Source: Bacteroidota bacterium (lineage in GTDB: Bacteria > Bacteroidota > Bacteroidia > Bacteroidales > Prolixibacteraceae). Taken from it: a DNA stretch of 64,000 nucleotides. Of this stretch, positions 44,901 to 53,129 are shown piece by piece. Location: NCBI GenBank assembly GCA_030698405.1, contig JAUYMU010000035.1:1-64000 (forward strand). The letters are read 5' to 3'. The translations under genes were made by a program, and so were the position numbers. Within the stretch, counting starts at the first letter, position 1. Each line of letters opens with the position of its first letter. Below the pieces are notes generated by a model, which was not told the origin of the DNA, did no database searches, and saw nothing but the letters and a program-made list of their open reading frames with translations.

Positions 44901-45706
44901 TTCAAAATGACGTGCAATACAATCAAAAAAACTATTACCTGAAACCAAGACTGCTATATCAAAACATCGCTTATATAATTTGGTTAAAAGATTTAGTGAA
45001 GGAAATAAAAGGATTAGATTCAATACGTCCTTTAATCGTTGACCTTGAAGTTAATTCACAGTCAATAAATCATTCTAAAATGATTATTGAAAATGTTAGT
45101 GGCATTGATGGCCTTGGATTGGTTGTAAAAAATGATAAACATTTAAATTCTTTGATTTCCCATCTTAGGCAATCTGAAATGGCATTTGTTTTCAGCGAAA
45201 TAGATGTGGATATTCTAACACAACCAGAAATATTTGATACCCAGAAATCCTTTTTTATAACTTCGTGGCAGGATCAGCATGAAAGTAACAAGCTTTCTTT
45301 CAGTGGAATAATAGATAGAAAAGGCAGATTTAAAACTGACTATTTCAAATTGTTGAATGCATTGCAAGAGTCCGAAATAGAAGTTGAACCATTCAGAGTC
45401 AGGATTTTGAAACCTGCGACCCCGATTTATGAAAATAGAACATTAGACTATTATGCAATGTTTTACGATAGTTTAAAAGGTTGGAAATTCGGAAATGAAA
45501 TGAAAGATTTGAATTTTGAATGGTCGTTGGTTAAATGTGATAAATATGGTAATTATCTTGCAATTAAGGATATTGGATATGATGCCAAAATTTCATTAAA
45601 AATACCGCTAGATCACGAGTTTTATCGATTGCTAGTTACCGCATCCAATGGAAAAACTGTTACCACCAATATCACGACATTAAATACACCATTGGTACAA
45701 AAATAG
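41939..45706 (+). CDS. Cellulose-synthase-like GT2 fused to GH26-like and GH2-like domains
   Basis: A 1255-residue protein. Two membrane helices (residues 18-66) precede a processive GT2 domain with YLCDEAND, LILDPDHVP, LSEDMHTAMQ and QQLKWSRG (a QxxRW variant with lysine). About six more helices (305-560) would form the glycan channel. No PilZ domain is seen. A periplasmic GH26-like barrel follows with E678 (FAQEFDNP) and E783 (IISEFGAL) intact. Then comes a GH2-like barrel in which the acid/base position reads SWNIQNDVQ (D991) and the nucleophile is E1087 (FSEIDVD), and finally an Ig-like domain. Synthesis, export and processing would be joined in one chain. The product is inferred to be a beta-glycan. 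Confidence 0.85.
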   Translation: MKTDNIIKAPTWKEKITLRIIILLGLLSLANFFYWFADPDLIENHFLFWLLLGPLVFDSLRIVYIWYHYWDISVPVKPKLSKNLTADVFTTYFPGEPYEMIKETLLAIQRMKYPHTTYLCDEANDTYLKEFCKVNGIVHVTRNNRIDAKAGNINNALLQASGDICLILDPDHVPMDNFLEEVIPYFEDEKIGFVQTVQAYYNIEESLVAQGAAEQTFHFYGPIMMTMNSFGTVNAIGANCVFRRKALNSIGGHAPGLSEDMHTAMQLHAKGWKSIYVPKPYTKGLVPASLTAYYKQQLKWSRGTLELLVAVYPKLFNKFSWRQKLHYGILPFHYLSGFIILISLLIPIISLFAATTPWKGNVVNFGLIFSPVFTCILGIRFYVQRWVMDKSERGTHLMGGLLLACTWWIYIIGFVYTIIRKKVPYLPTPKEDKELTSWKILIPNILVGIVSIIAVIYGLSIDFTPFSIFMSGFAIFNAFVMFYTFIFAYQKTKAVKPNLDYKEESNSIRNLIQNYAYQVWHKAALPLVIVILVICGSFHYQSEYVKWGGVKPEVQNKNNINYIGIFAPNNDNGITSLRNVKIMSDQIDEKFDIISLYIAWNKNIESNLPQSLLDSIYMQKSIPMITWEPWLNSFEDESRKDKHVYDLIEEGYFDSYIKSFAEKLKNLQRPVFLSFAQEFDNPFYPWHATGDDASSKFKTAWIHTYEIFKNNSTTNVIWIWNPWKSDNVASFYPGPEYVDWIGVNILNYGQFNEDGEWLDFQDLYKPFHEEFKNLPATPVIISEFGALKDDKRQNEWLENAISTIENDFKEIKSIIYFNSKVDNNWPKGFHMDKYLDWTIPKNQAIKNSFRSKEVPDYVFSPLPILESKTRATLPLKPIEFTNIKGVNLKKGHDWRKDYHVFSRENLVSDFEKIKHLGINTIKFEGNSVYEYNILNIAKEFNFNVSYGFWISEDIDFIKDTIKIELLKRAILEEIAEYKNYSHITSWNIQNDVQYNQKNYYLKPRLLYQNIAYIIWLKDLVKEIKGLDSIRPLIVDLEVNSQSINHSKMIIENVSGIDGLGLVVKNDKHLNSLISHLRQSEMAFVFSEIDVDILTQPEIFDTQKSFFITSWQDQHESNKLSFSGIIDRKGRFKTDYFKLLNALQESEIEVEPFRVRILKPATPIYENRTLDYYAMFYDSLKGWKFGNEMKDLNFEWSLVKCDKYGNYLAIKDIGYDAKISLKIPLDHEFYRLLVTASNGKTVTTNITTLNTPLVQK

Positions 45707-45717
45707 AATGTTACCTG

Positions 45718-47361
45718 TTAATTGTACAAATACCTCTTAATCTTCTGTGTTGCTGTTTTTTCAAAAGGTTCAGGATGAATCATTATTGCCTGCACCTGCG
45801 AAAATTTATTGACGTTTTGGTTCACATACAACTGAAGTTCTTTCAGCAGTTCGTTCATTTTCTGTTCGGCATGTTTCGAGCCTTTTTCAACCAATTCAGA
45901 ATATTTGGATTGCAACTCTTCCATATTCAGAAATACCATTGCCACAAGTTTACCTTTTTGCTGAACAACCAATGATTCAACTACATCAGGGAAGTTGTTG
46001 ATGACTGATTCAATCTCTTCAGGAAAAATATTTTCGCCGCTTGAACCGATGATGATGTTTTTCAACCGACCCCGAATGTATAAAAATTTGTCTTTATCGA
46101 ATTTCCCCAAATCACCTGTTTTGAACCATCCATCCGAAGTAATTACCTGAGCAGTCAGTTCTGGTTCTTTGTAATAACCTTTCATCACATTTGGTCCTTT
46201 TGCCCATATTTCGCCTTCCCCGGTTTTTATATCAGGATTGTTTATTTTGAGCTCAACACCGGTAATTGCCGGACCTGTTGATTGCAAACGCGATTCAAAA
46301 ACTTTCATTCCGGCCAAAAGTGGTGAAGTTTCTGTCAATCCGTAGCCAATGCTGTATGGGAATTTGGCCTCAATAAGGAACTGCTCAACAGTTTTGTCGA
46401 GTTTTGCACCGCCAATTCCGAAGAAATTAATTTCACCTCCAAAAGTCTGCATCAGTTTTTTGCCTGCAATTTTATGCAGTTTTTTCCTGATAAAGGGAAC
46501 TTTGTACAATTGTCGGATTGGCCACTTTTTGGTAAATGCAGGAAGGATTCTGTTACGGTAAATCTTTTCGATGATGAGCGGAACGGCAAACATCATGGTT
46601 GGTTTTACTTCAAGTAATGCTGGCAGTAGAACCGATGGAGTCGGTTGTTTACCAAGATAATAAACGCAGGTTCCTTTCAATAAAGGCATCACAAATCCCA
46701 GTGTGTTTTCGTAGGTGTGCGACATGGGTAAAATTGAAAGGAAGCGGTCTTTTTCGTGAACTATCCTTACACATTGAGCATTTTCGGCAGTAAAGCAAAT
46801 ATTTTTGTGGCTCAGCATTACACCCTTCGAACTGCCGGTAGTTCCCGAAGTATAGATGATTGCAGCCAGATCATCTTCTTCCACTTTATACATCTTGTTA
46901 CAAACAGCGCCGGCATCATAAACAGGCGGATTCAAATCATCTGTAATGATCGTAAAATCTTCAATTCTTATACGGTGTTTCAACGTTCCAGGCTGAATCT
47001 GATCTATTTTTGAGTTCAGTTTTTCTGAAAAGAAAATGGCTTTTGCTTCCGAATGCTTCAGTATGTTTTCAATTTCAGACGGTAAAAAATCGGGCAGGAG
47101 AGGAACAGCTATTGCTCCCATAAACGTAACTGCAAAATAAGCAATCCCCCAATTCGGAAGATTGGTACTTAGAATTGCCACTTTATCGCCCGGCTGAATA
47201 TTTAAATCTTCTAAAAACCGCATTAATCCCGAAATTTGGCGGTTAACTTCATTGTAAGTCAGCGGTTTTTCGCCAACCAGCGCCATGGCATTGTAAGTGC
47301 CAAATTTTTCTACAGTCTTTCCGAATAAAAACGGCAAGGTCAGTTGAGCAGATTTTTCCAT
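45718..47361 (-). CDS. Long-chain fatty-acid-CoA ligase (AMP-forming)
   Basis: A 547-residue ANL-superfamily enzyme. Motifs: YTSGTTGSSKGVMLSHKN (ATP P-loop, about residues 168-185), SILPMSHTYENTLGF, GYGLTETSPLLAGM, FKTGDLGKFD and IRGRLKNIIIGSSGENIFPEEIE. The C-terminal sub-domain lysine appears in FEKTATQKIKRYLYN. It activates fatty acids to acyl-CoA at the cytoplasmic membrane. It converges on the GT2-fusion gene with only 11 bp between stops and no clear hairpin. Confidence 0.92.
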   Translation of the reverse strand: MEKSAQLTLPFLFGKTVEKFGTYNAMALVGEKPLTYNEVNRQISGLMRFLEDLNIQPGDKVAILSTNLPNWGIAYFAVTFMGAIAVPLLPDFLPSEIENILKHSEAKAIFFSEKLNSKIDQIQPGTLKHRIRIEDFTIITDDLNPPVYDAGAVCNKMYKVEEDDLAAIIYTSGTTGSSKGVMLSHKNICFTAENAQCVRIVHEKDRFLSILPMSHTYENTLGFVMPLLKGTCVYYLGKQPTPSVLLPALLEVKPTMMFAVPLIIEKIYRNRILPAFTKKWPIRQLYKVPFIRKKLHKIAGKKLMQTFGGEINFFGIGGAKLDKTVEQFLIEAKFPYSIGYGLTETSPLLAGMKVFESRLQSTGPAITGVELKINNPDIKTGEGEIWAKGPNVMKGYYKEPELTAQVITSDGWFKTGDLGKFDKDKFLYIRGRLKNIIIGSSGENIFPEEIESVINNFPDVVESLVVQQKGKLVAMVFLNMEELQSKYSELVEKGSKHAEQKMNELLKELQLYVNQNVNKFSQVQAIMIHPEPFEKTATQKIKRYLYN

Positions 47362-47435
47362 GATGTCAAAATTTTGAATTCAAAAGTACAAATCAAGCGC
47401 GAATAAACCTATTTTAGCGAAAAATTCAAATTGGT

Positions 47436-49775
47436 ATGAAGTGTCTCCGGTTTATTTTTATTTTTATTCTTTTGAGTATGTTTTACGGGGCATTTTCTCA
47501 GAATAAATATACACTTAGCGGGACGATTACCGATGCAGAAAGTGGTGAAGACCTTGCCGGAGCAGTACTATCTGTTCAAAATACCAGTTTCAACACAATT
47601 TGTAACCCTTACGGTTTTTATTCCATTACCATTCCTGAAGGCAATTTTAGCATTGAAGTTCAGTTTGTTGGCTATGAAAATCAGCTTTTAGAGGTAGATC
47701 TTCATTCCAGTCAGGTTGTAAATTTCAGGATGAAGTCTGTTGCTTATGAACTTGAAAATATTGAGGTTCGTGGCAAACGAGCCGACCAAAATGTTACATC
47801 GCTCGGTATGGGCAGTTTAAAGCTAAATCCAAAGCAGATTGAAAACATTCCGGTTTTATTTGGCGAACGCGACCTGATAAAAACCATGCAGTTGTTGCCC
47901 GGAGTAAAACAGGCAGGTGAAGGAAATGCCGGATTTTATGTGCGCGGTGGCGGATTGGACCAAAACCTGATATTGCTTGATGAAGCGCCGGTTTACAATG
48001 CCTCACATTTGCTGGGTTTCTTTTCTGTTTTCAATTCGGAAGCCATTCGTGATGCTGAATTGCTGAAAGGTTCTATTCCTGCTGAATATGGTGGCCGAGC
48101 TTCGTCGGTGCTGGATATCAGGATGAAAGAAGGAAATATGAAGGATTACCATACGACCGGAAATGTGGGATTGATTGCGTCAAACCTCAGTTTCGAAGGT
48201 CCGGTAAAAAAAGATGTTAGTTCGTTTATGGTGAGCGCCCGGCGTACTTATGCCGATTTGTTCCTGAATTTTGCCCCAGACAAAGACCTTCGTGAAACTC
48301 AGTTGTATTTTTACGATTTGAACCTGAAAACCAATTTCAAACTAAATGAAACGAACCGCTTGTTTATTTCAGGCTATTTGGGGCGCGATAAGTTTCGGAT
48401 GGAAGATCAATTTGGATTTGACTGGGGAAGCAAAACCGCGACAGTCAGGCTAAATCATACTTTCAATGAAAAGTTGTTTTCGAACAGTTCATTTATTTTC
48501 AGCAATTATTCTTATGAGATTGATTTGTCGGGAGATAACGATGTTTTACTTGGTTCAGTTATTCAGGATTTTAACCTGAAACAGGACTTTAGCTGGTACC
48601 TGAATGCAAAAAATACCCTAAAATTCGGAGCGAACCTGATTTTCCATAAAATTGTTCCCGGTGAGGTTAAAGCTTCTCCTGGCAGCGTTTACAGTACGCT
48701 TGCAGTGAGGCCACGCCGGGCTTTGGAAAGTGCGTTTTACATTTCCAATAGCCAGAAAATATCGGAAAGATTGAAAATTTATTATGGCTTGCGGCTGGCT
48801 TTGTTTTCGAATGTTGGTCCCGGCGACTTTTACAGTTTCGATAGCAATGGAGATTTCATAAAGACAAATAGTTACGATCGGTTTAAGTGGGTAAAAACGC
48901 AAGGCGGCCCCGAACCACGTCTGGCTTTGAATTATCTGATTGACTCTAAAAGTGCTGTAAAAGCTTCGTATAACCGAATTTATCAGTTTATTCATTTGTT
49001 GTCGAATTCAACGTCTTCAACACCGACTGACGTTTGGCTGCCGAGCAGTGACAATGTGAAACCTCAGATTTCTGATCAGTGGTCGGTGGGATATTTCCGC
49101 AACAGTCAACGGAATGCAATAGAATCATCGGTCGAGCTCTATTACAAGAATTTGCAAAATCAGATTGATTACCGCAACGGAGCCGACCTGGTTTTCAATT
49201 CAACAGTGGAAGCCGAATTGGTTTTCGGACGAGGCTGGGCATACGGAGCTGAATTTTTATTCAGGAAAAATGAGGGAAAACTAACTGGTTGGCTGGGATA
49301 TACATGGTCGAGAACTATGCGGCAATTCGACGAGATTAATCAGCCTGACCAAAATAGCAAAGGCCTTCCTTTTCCTGCCCGTCAGGATATGCAGCATGAT
49401 ATTTCGGTGGTTGCAATGTATGATCTTGCCAGAAAGCTAAAAATTTCGGCCACTTGGGTGTATAATACCGGAAATGCTGTAACTTTCCCAAATGGTAAAT
49501 ATGAGGTTGACGGAAGGATTGTTGGTTATTACACCCAACGAAACGGTTACCGGATGCCCGATTATCACCGTCTCGATTTTGGATTAACCTGGATCAGGAA
49601 ACAAACGGCAAGATTTGAATCGAGCTGGAATTTTTCGGTTTACAATGCCTACGGAAGGGAAAACGCCTATTTTATTTCCTTCAGGCAAAATAAGGAGAAT
49701 CCGGATCAGACAGAGGCGGTGCAGATTTCGTTGTTTAAGGTCATTCCTTCAGTGAGTTATAAATTTAAATTCTGA
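47436..49775 (+). CDS. TonB-dependent outer-membrane receptor
   Basis: A 779-residue protein. Signal peptide (to about residue 21), then a carboxypeptidase-regulatory-like domain (YTLSGTITDAESGEDLAGAV, residues 25-105). The plug (about 115-225) has VLFGERDLIKTMQLLPGV, FYVRGGGLDQNLILLDEAPV and YGGRASSVLDIRMKEG, and a 22-stranded barrel ends with FKVIPSVSYKFKF. No SusD partner is present; instead a DUF4249 lipoprotein gene follows after 3 bp starting with TTG. The substrate is unknown and is not necessarily a glycan. Confidence 0.92.
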   Translation: MKCLRFIFIFILLSMFYGAFSQNKYTLSGTITDAESGEDLAGAVLSVQNTSFNTICNPYGFYSITIPEGNFSIEVQFVGYENQLLEVDLHSSQVVNFRMKSVAYELENIEVRGKRADQNVTSLGMGSLKLNPKQIENIPVLFGERDLIKTMQLLPGVKQAGEGNAGFYVRGGGLDQNLILLDEAPVYNASHLLGFFSVFNSEAIRDAELLKGSIPAEYGGRASSVLDIRMKEGNMKDYHTTGNVGLIASNLSFEGPVKKDVSSFMVSARRTYADLFLNFAPDKDLRETQLYFYDLNLKTNFKLNETNRLFISGYLGRDKFRMEDQFGFDWGSKTATVRLNHTFNEKLFSNSSFIFSNYSYEIDLSGDNDVLLGSVIQDFNLKQDFSWYLNAKNTLKFGANLIFHKIVPGEVKASPGSVYSTLAVRPRRALESAFYISNSQKISERLKIYYGLRLALFSNVGPGDFYSFDSNGDFIKTNSYDRFKWVKTQGGPEPRLALNYLIDSKSAVKASYNRIYQFIHLLSNSTSSTPTDVWLPSSDNVKPQISDQWSVGYFRNSQRNAIESSVELYYKNLQNQIDYRNGADLVFNSTVEAELVFGRGWAYGAEFLFRKNEGKLTGWLGYTWSRTMRQFDEINQPDQNSKGLPFPARQDMQHDISVVAMYDLARKLKISATWVYNTGNAVTFPNGKYEVDGRIVGYYTQRNGYRMPDYHRLDFGLTWIRKQTARFESSWNFSVYNAYGRENAYFISFRQNKENPDQTEAVQISLFKVIPSVSYKFKF

Positions 49776-49778
49776 AAA

Positions 49779-50600
49779 TTGAAGAATCGGATTTTATACA
49801 TATCAGGCCTTTTTTTTATTTTATTTGCTTTTTCTTCCTGCGAAAAAGTAATTGATGTTGACTTGTCAGGAGCAAATGAAGCCATTGTAATTGAGGCAAC
49901 CATGACCAATAACAAATTGCCTTTTACTGTATTTGTTTCAAAAACATCACCTTATTTCGGAACAAAAACTAAAAATCCGGTTTCGGGGGCAATTGTAAGT
50001 ATGAGGGCTGAAAAAGGAAAATCAAAGTATTTTGATGAGATCGAACCCGGAAAATATCAGCTAAAAGGTACAAATGCGGTTCCCGGGTTTTGGTATGTTG
50101 TTGATGTTGATTATGATGGTATCTCCTATTCGGCAAGATCTTTTATGAATGAGGTCGTAACAATTGCCGATCTGGGTTTTTCGTATTTCGATGGTTTTGG
50201 ATTTTTTGATAGCGGATATAAAGTCAACACATATATTAGGGATCCGGCTGACAAGGAAAATTATTACCGGCTGAAGTATTTTGTAAACGGAAAATCGACT
50301 GACGACCGGGGAGAAATCACACTTTATTCAGACCAGCTTTTTAACGGAAAAGACATCGGCCTGGGTCAGCGTTCAACCGTATTTCAGGAAACAGACACCT
50401 TAACCGTTGAATTGCAATCAATTGACAAAGCAGCCTACAATTATTTTTTAACGCTTGAAAATATCTCAGGCAATACCATGCAACAATCAGCATCACCAAC
50501 CAATCCGATCAGTAACTTTAGCAATGGTGCACTTGGGTATTTCTCTGCATATACTTTCGATCGGAAAACGGTGATTGTCAAGGATTATTTAAAGAAATAA
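49779..50600 (+). CDS. DUF4249 lipoprotein, partner of the TonB receptor
   Basis: A 273-residue protein. It starts with TTG (the first codon before the signal) 3 bp after the receptor stop. A lipobox FAFSSC gives the lipidated cysteine at about residue 21. EKVIDVDLSGANEAIVIEATMTN is the DUF4249 opening; the mature part is beta-rich (VSGAIVSMRAEKGK, PGKYQLKGTNAVPGFWY). These proteins regularly sit beside TonB receptors of the same type and may act as surface ligand-binding partners, though function is unproven. Confidence 0.88.
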   Translation: MKNRILYISGLFFILFAFSSCEKVIDVDLSGANEAIVIEATMTNNKLPFTVFVSKTSPYFGTKTKNPVSGAIVSMRAEKGKSKYFDEIEPGKYQLKGTNAVPGFWYVVDVDYDGISYSARSFMNEVVTIADLGFSYFDGFGFFDSGYKVNTYIRDPADKENYYRLKYFVNGKSTDDRGEITLYSDQLFNGKDIGLGQRSTVFQETDTLTVELQSIDKAAYNYFLTLENISGNTMQQSASPTNPISNFSNGALGYFSAYTFDRKTVIVKDYLKK

Positions 50601-50613
50601 AAATCAGAAACTT

Positions 50614-51567
50614 ATGCAAATAGTTGTACTTGACGGTTTTGCCCTGAATCCGGGCGATCTGTCGTGGGAAGGTTTAAATAAACTGGGAGAATGCAGCATT
50701 TATGACCGCACAAAACCGGAAGATATCTTCAAAAGGGTAAAAGATGCCGAAGTGATAATAACCAACAAAGCAGTCATTGATGAACAACTGATCGATCGGC
50801 TTCCGGCTTTGCGATACATTGGAGTAACTGCTACCGGATACAATGTGGTGGATGTTAAGGCAGCCAGCCGCAAAGGGATTGTGGTTACCAATATTCCGGC
50901 ATACAGCACCGATTCGGTAGCTCAACTTGTTTTCGCACATATCCTGAATGTTGCCAACCGCGTTGATATGCACGCCACATCTGTCAGTTCCGGAGGCTGG
51001 GCAGGCAATCCTGATTTTTCGTATTGGAAAACTCCGCAAATGGAACTGGCTGGCAAAACGCTCGGAATCGTTGGTTTTGGAAGGATTGGGCGAAAAGTTG
51101 CCCAAATTGGATTGGCTTTCGGAATGAAAGTGATTTTCCACAACCGGTCAATAATCACTGATGTACCTGCTGAAATGCTCCAAACAACGCTGAATGATAT
51201 TTTTTCTGAAAGTGATGTGGTGAGCATTAATTGTCCGTTAACTCCTGAAAATTTCGAATTTGTCAATGCACAATTGCTTCGGAAAATGAAACAATCTGCC
51301 ATTTTAATCAATACGGGCAGGGGAGGGTTGATACATGAACATGATCTGGCCATTGCCCTGAATTCAGGAATTATTGCTGCAGCTTGCCTTGATGTACTTT
51401 CAACCGAGCCTCCCAAAACTAATAATCCACTGCTCTTGGCCCAGAATTGTTTTATCACCCCTCATATTGCATGGGCCACCATTGAAGCGCGTCAGCGATT
51501 GATGAATATTACCATTGAAAACCTGAATGGTTTTATTTCGGGAAGCCTGCAAAATGTTGTGAAATAA
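50614..51567 (+). CDS. D-isomer 2-hydroxyacid dehydrogenase (glycerate dehydrogenase-like)
   Basis: A 317-residue NAD-dependent enzyme. The NAD-binding motif is TLGIVGFGRIGRKVAQIG (about residues 149-166). Catalytic residues: arginine in LINTGRGGLIHE, glutamate in LDVLSTEPPK and histidine in FITPHIAWATIEAR. These suggest reduction of hydroxypyruvate or glyoxylate, as in the HprA group. It follows the DUF4249 gene by 13 bp, but the functional link is unclear. Confidence 0.9.
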   Translation: MQIVVLDGFALNPGDLSWEGLNKLGECSIYDRTKPEDIFKRVKDAEVIITNKAVIDEQLIDRLPALRYIGVTATGYNVVDVKAASRKGIVVTNIPAYSTDSVAQLVFAHILNVANRVDMHATSVSSGGWAGNPDFSYWKTPQMELAGKTLGIVGFGRIGRKVAQIGLAFGMKVIFHNRSIITDVPAEMLQTTLNDIFSESDVVSINCPLTPENFEFVNAQLLRKMKQSAILINTGRGGLIHEHDLAIALNSGIIAAACLDVLSTEPPKTNNPLLLAQNCFITPHIAWATIEARQRLMNITIENLNGFISGSLQNVVK

Positions 51568-51646
51568 AATAATTGAGGAAACTTCCGTGTTTTTTATTCG
51601 TTATAAATACTGAAAGACAGATCGTTAAATTTAAAATTCAGCAATT

Positions 51647-52136
51647 ATGAATAAAATAGGAATGTTTGTCATGATAACTTTCTTTCTGGTTTTTAGCGGA
51701 TTTCAGCCAAATGACCGGAAAGCACGCCGGTTGCAAAAGGAAAAGGAAACGTTTGAGCTGATGTGAATCAGGACGGTTCCGTTTTACCGCAAGTTCGGCC
51801 AAATCATCGCTTGGCAATTTCAATAATCTGGGCGCGACTTATGACCTGGTTTTTGATAGCCTGAAACTAAAAGCCTATTTGCCATACTTTGGGCGTGCTT
51901 ATTCAGTGCCTTACGGCGGAAGTGATGGGGTGAAATTTGACATTACTGCCGAAAAAATTGAAAAGGTATGGAATGAAAAGAAAAAATTATATACAATTTC
52001 TGCTGAGTTGGCTGACAACAAGGATTCGTATTTAATATACTTAACCACTGGTTTGAGCGGGTATGCTGATTTGAGGATCACTTTCCGTAACAGACAACCA
52101 ATTAGTTATTATGGAATTATAGGGGAGATAAAATGA
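51647..52136 (+). pseudogene. DUF4251 protein gene broken by a single-base insertion
   Basis: ATG at 51647 opens a signal peptide (MNKIGMFVMITFFLVFSGF) and continues to a TGA at 51764. The rest of a DUF4251 protein lies in another frame: ESGRFRFTASSAK, NLGATYDLVFDS, LPYFGRAYSVPYGGSDGVKF, and the ending GLSGYADLRI...NRQPISYYG. Dropping one G at 51763 restores ELIESGR across the junction. The remaining frame is intact to the TGA at 52134. It is either a recent pseudogene, a phase-variable gene or an assembly error. Confidence 0.8.
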
Positions 52137-52207
52137 AACGAACATGCCGCTGCCCTGTTTTGCAGATCTATTACTCTTTGAACAGTTGAATATAGCAAAG
52201 AGGAAAG

Positions 52208-52564
52208 TCAGGTTAATAATATTTCAGCAGGGATCTTCAACCCTTTGTATAAAGACTTTACCATTTTAAGTGTCAATGGTCTTTTCCTACCCAGCACTTC
52301 ACTAACCCGGCTTTGGCTGCCTAAATATTTTGCCATATCCGTTTTTGTCATTCCCATTTGTTCCATCCGAAACAAAATGGCATCAATAGGGTCAGGGGGT
52401 GCAATGGGGTAATGAGTCATTTCGTACGATTCAACCAAGGTACATAATAAATCAAGTTCATCACCTTCCGGCGTATCTTTCTTTGCTCCCCAAAGCATCT
52501 CAATCCGACGAATTGCCTCAGTATAATCATCCTCTGTTTTTATTGGTCTTATGTCCATAATCAA
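52208..52564 (-). CDS. higA: HigA-like HTH antitoxin, no toxin gene beside it
   Basis: A 118-residue protein. The N-terminal half (TEDDYTEAIRRIEMLWGAKKDTPEGDELDLLCTL) is the usual HigA pre-domain, followed by a Cro/CI-type HTH (GMTKTDMAKYLGSQSRVSEVLGRKRPL, about residues 72-98). In normal systems HigB, an RNA-cleaving toxin, is encoded just upstream. Here the upstream gene encodes a 65-residue acidic-tailed protein that has no HigB features. A terminator lies between them. An orphan regulator is the best reading. Confidence 0.85.
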   Translation of the reverse strand: MIMDIRPIKTEDDYTEAIRRIEMLWGAKKDTPEGDELDLLCTLVESYEMTHYPIAPPDPIDAILFRMEQMGMTKTDMAKYLGSQSRVSEVLGRKRPLTLKMVKSLYKGLKIPAEILLT

Positions 52565-52576
52565 ATTGTTTTATGA

Positions 52577-52603
52577 AAAAAGACCAGATAAACTGGTCTT
52601 TTT
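52577..52603. terminator. Bidirectional intrinsic terminator
   Basis: AAAAAGACCAG and CTGGTCTTTTT form a perfect 11-bp stem around ATAAA with T-tracts on both strands. It lies between the 65-residue gene and higA, 12 bp before the higA ATG. Confidence 0.8.
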
Positions 52604-52661
52604 CTTTAAATTCTTAAATGTCAGCCCCTGGGGAAGCATTTATATATGTTAATTATTTATC

Positions 52662-52859
52662 TTAGGCATAATCCAAGTCATCTTCGTCAAAATCCATTTT
52701 AAGGTTATCAAGATTTTCATCCGAAAAATCGTCATAAATAGATAATCTTCTTTTTGAGCTCTTGTCTTTCTGTAATTTGGGTGCTTTAATCACATCACCA
52801 TCAGCTTTTAAAGGCATTCCACCTTTCTTTGTAATTTTCAGATTCTTGTTTGTTTTCAT
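52662..52859 (-). CDS. Small basic/acidic protein, unknown
   Basis: A 65-residue ORF: the N-terminal half is lysine-rich (MKTNKNLKITKKGGMPLKAD), the C-terminal half strongly acidic (DENLDNLKMDFDEDDLDYA). A terminator follows its stop. The composition is ordered rather than random, but there is no recognisable family. It could be a small regulatory or antitoxin-like protein; the assignment as a gene is moderate. Confidence 0.45.
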   Translation of the reverse strand: MKTNKNLKITKKGGMPLKADGDVIKAPKLQKDKSSKRRLSIYDDFSDENLDNLKMDFDEDDLDYA

Positions 52860-53129
52860 TGCAAAAAATCTAAATGTTTGATAATTAAGATTTTAAAAAT
52901 TTATAAAAAGGGTTAATATTTGATTGTTAAACTATGAAAAAATAAATAGAAATTCCAAATTTCTTTGTTAAAAAAAATATTTATTTTTTTAGTAGTTACT
53001 GATAATGTGTTTATTATGGTTTATTCTGAAATTTTATATTTTGAAATACGATAAAAAGAATTAAAAGTTTCCTGAATTAGTTATACCCAATAAATTAACC
53101 TTACATTCGTTTTATTCAATAAAACTGTA

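Noticed and set aside
41939-45706. Canonical bcs cellulose operon
   Set aside because: No BcsB, BcsC, BcsZ (GH8) or PilZ domain; the hydrolase-like parts are GH26 and GH2/GH5-like.
47436-50600. SusC/SusD polysaccharide utilisation locus
   Set aside because: The partner is a DUF4249 lipoprotein, not SusD, and no degradative enzymes adjoin the receptor; the GH26 genes lie beside a synthase.
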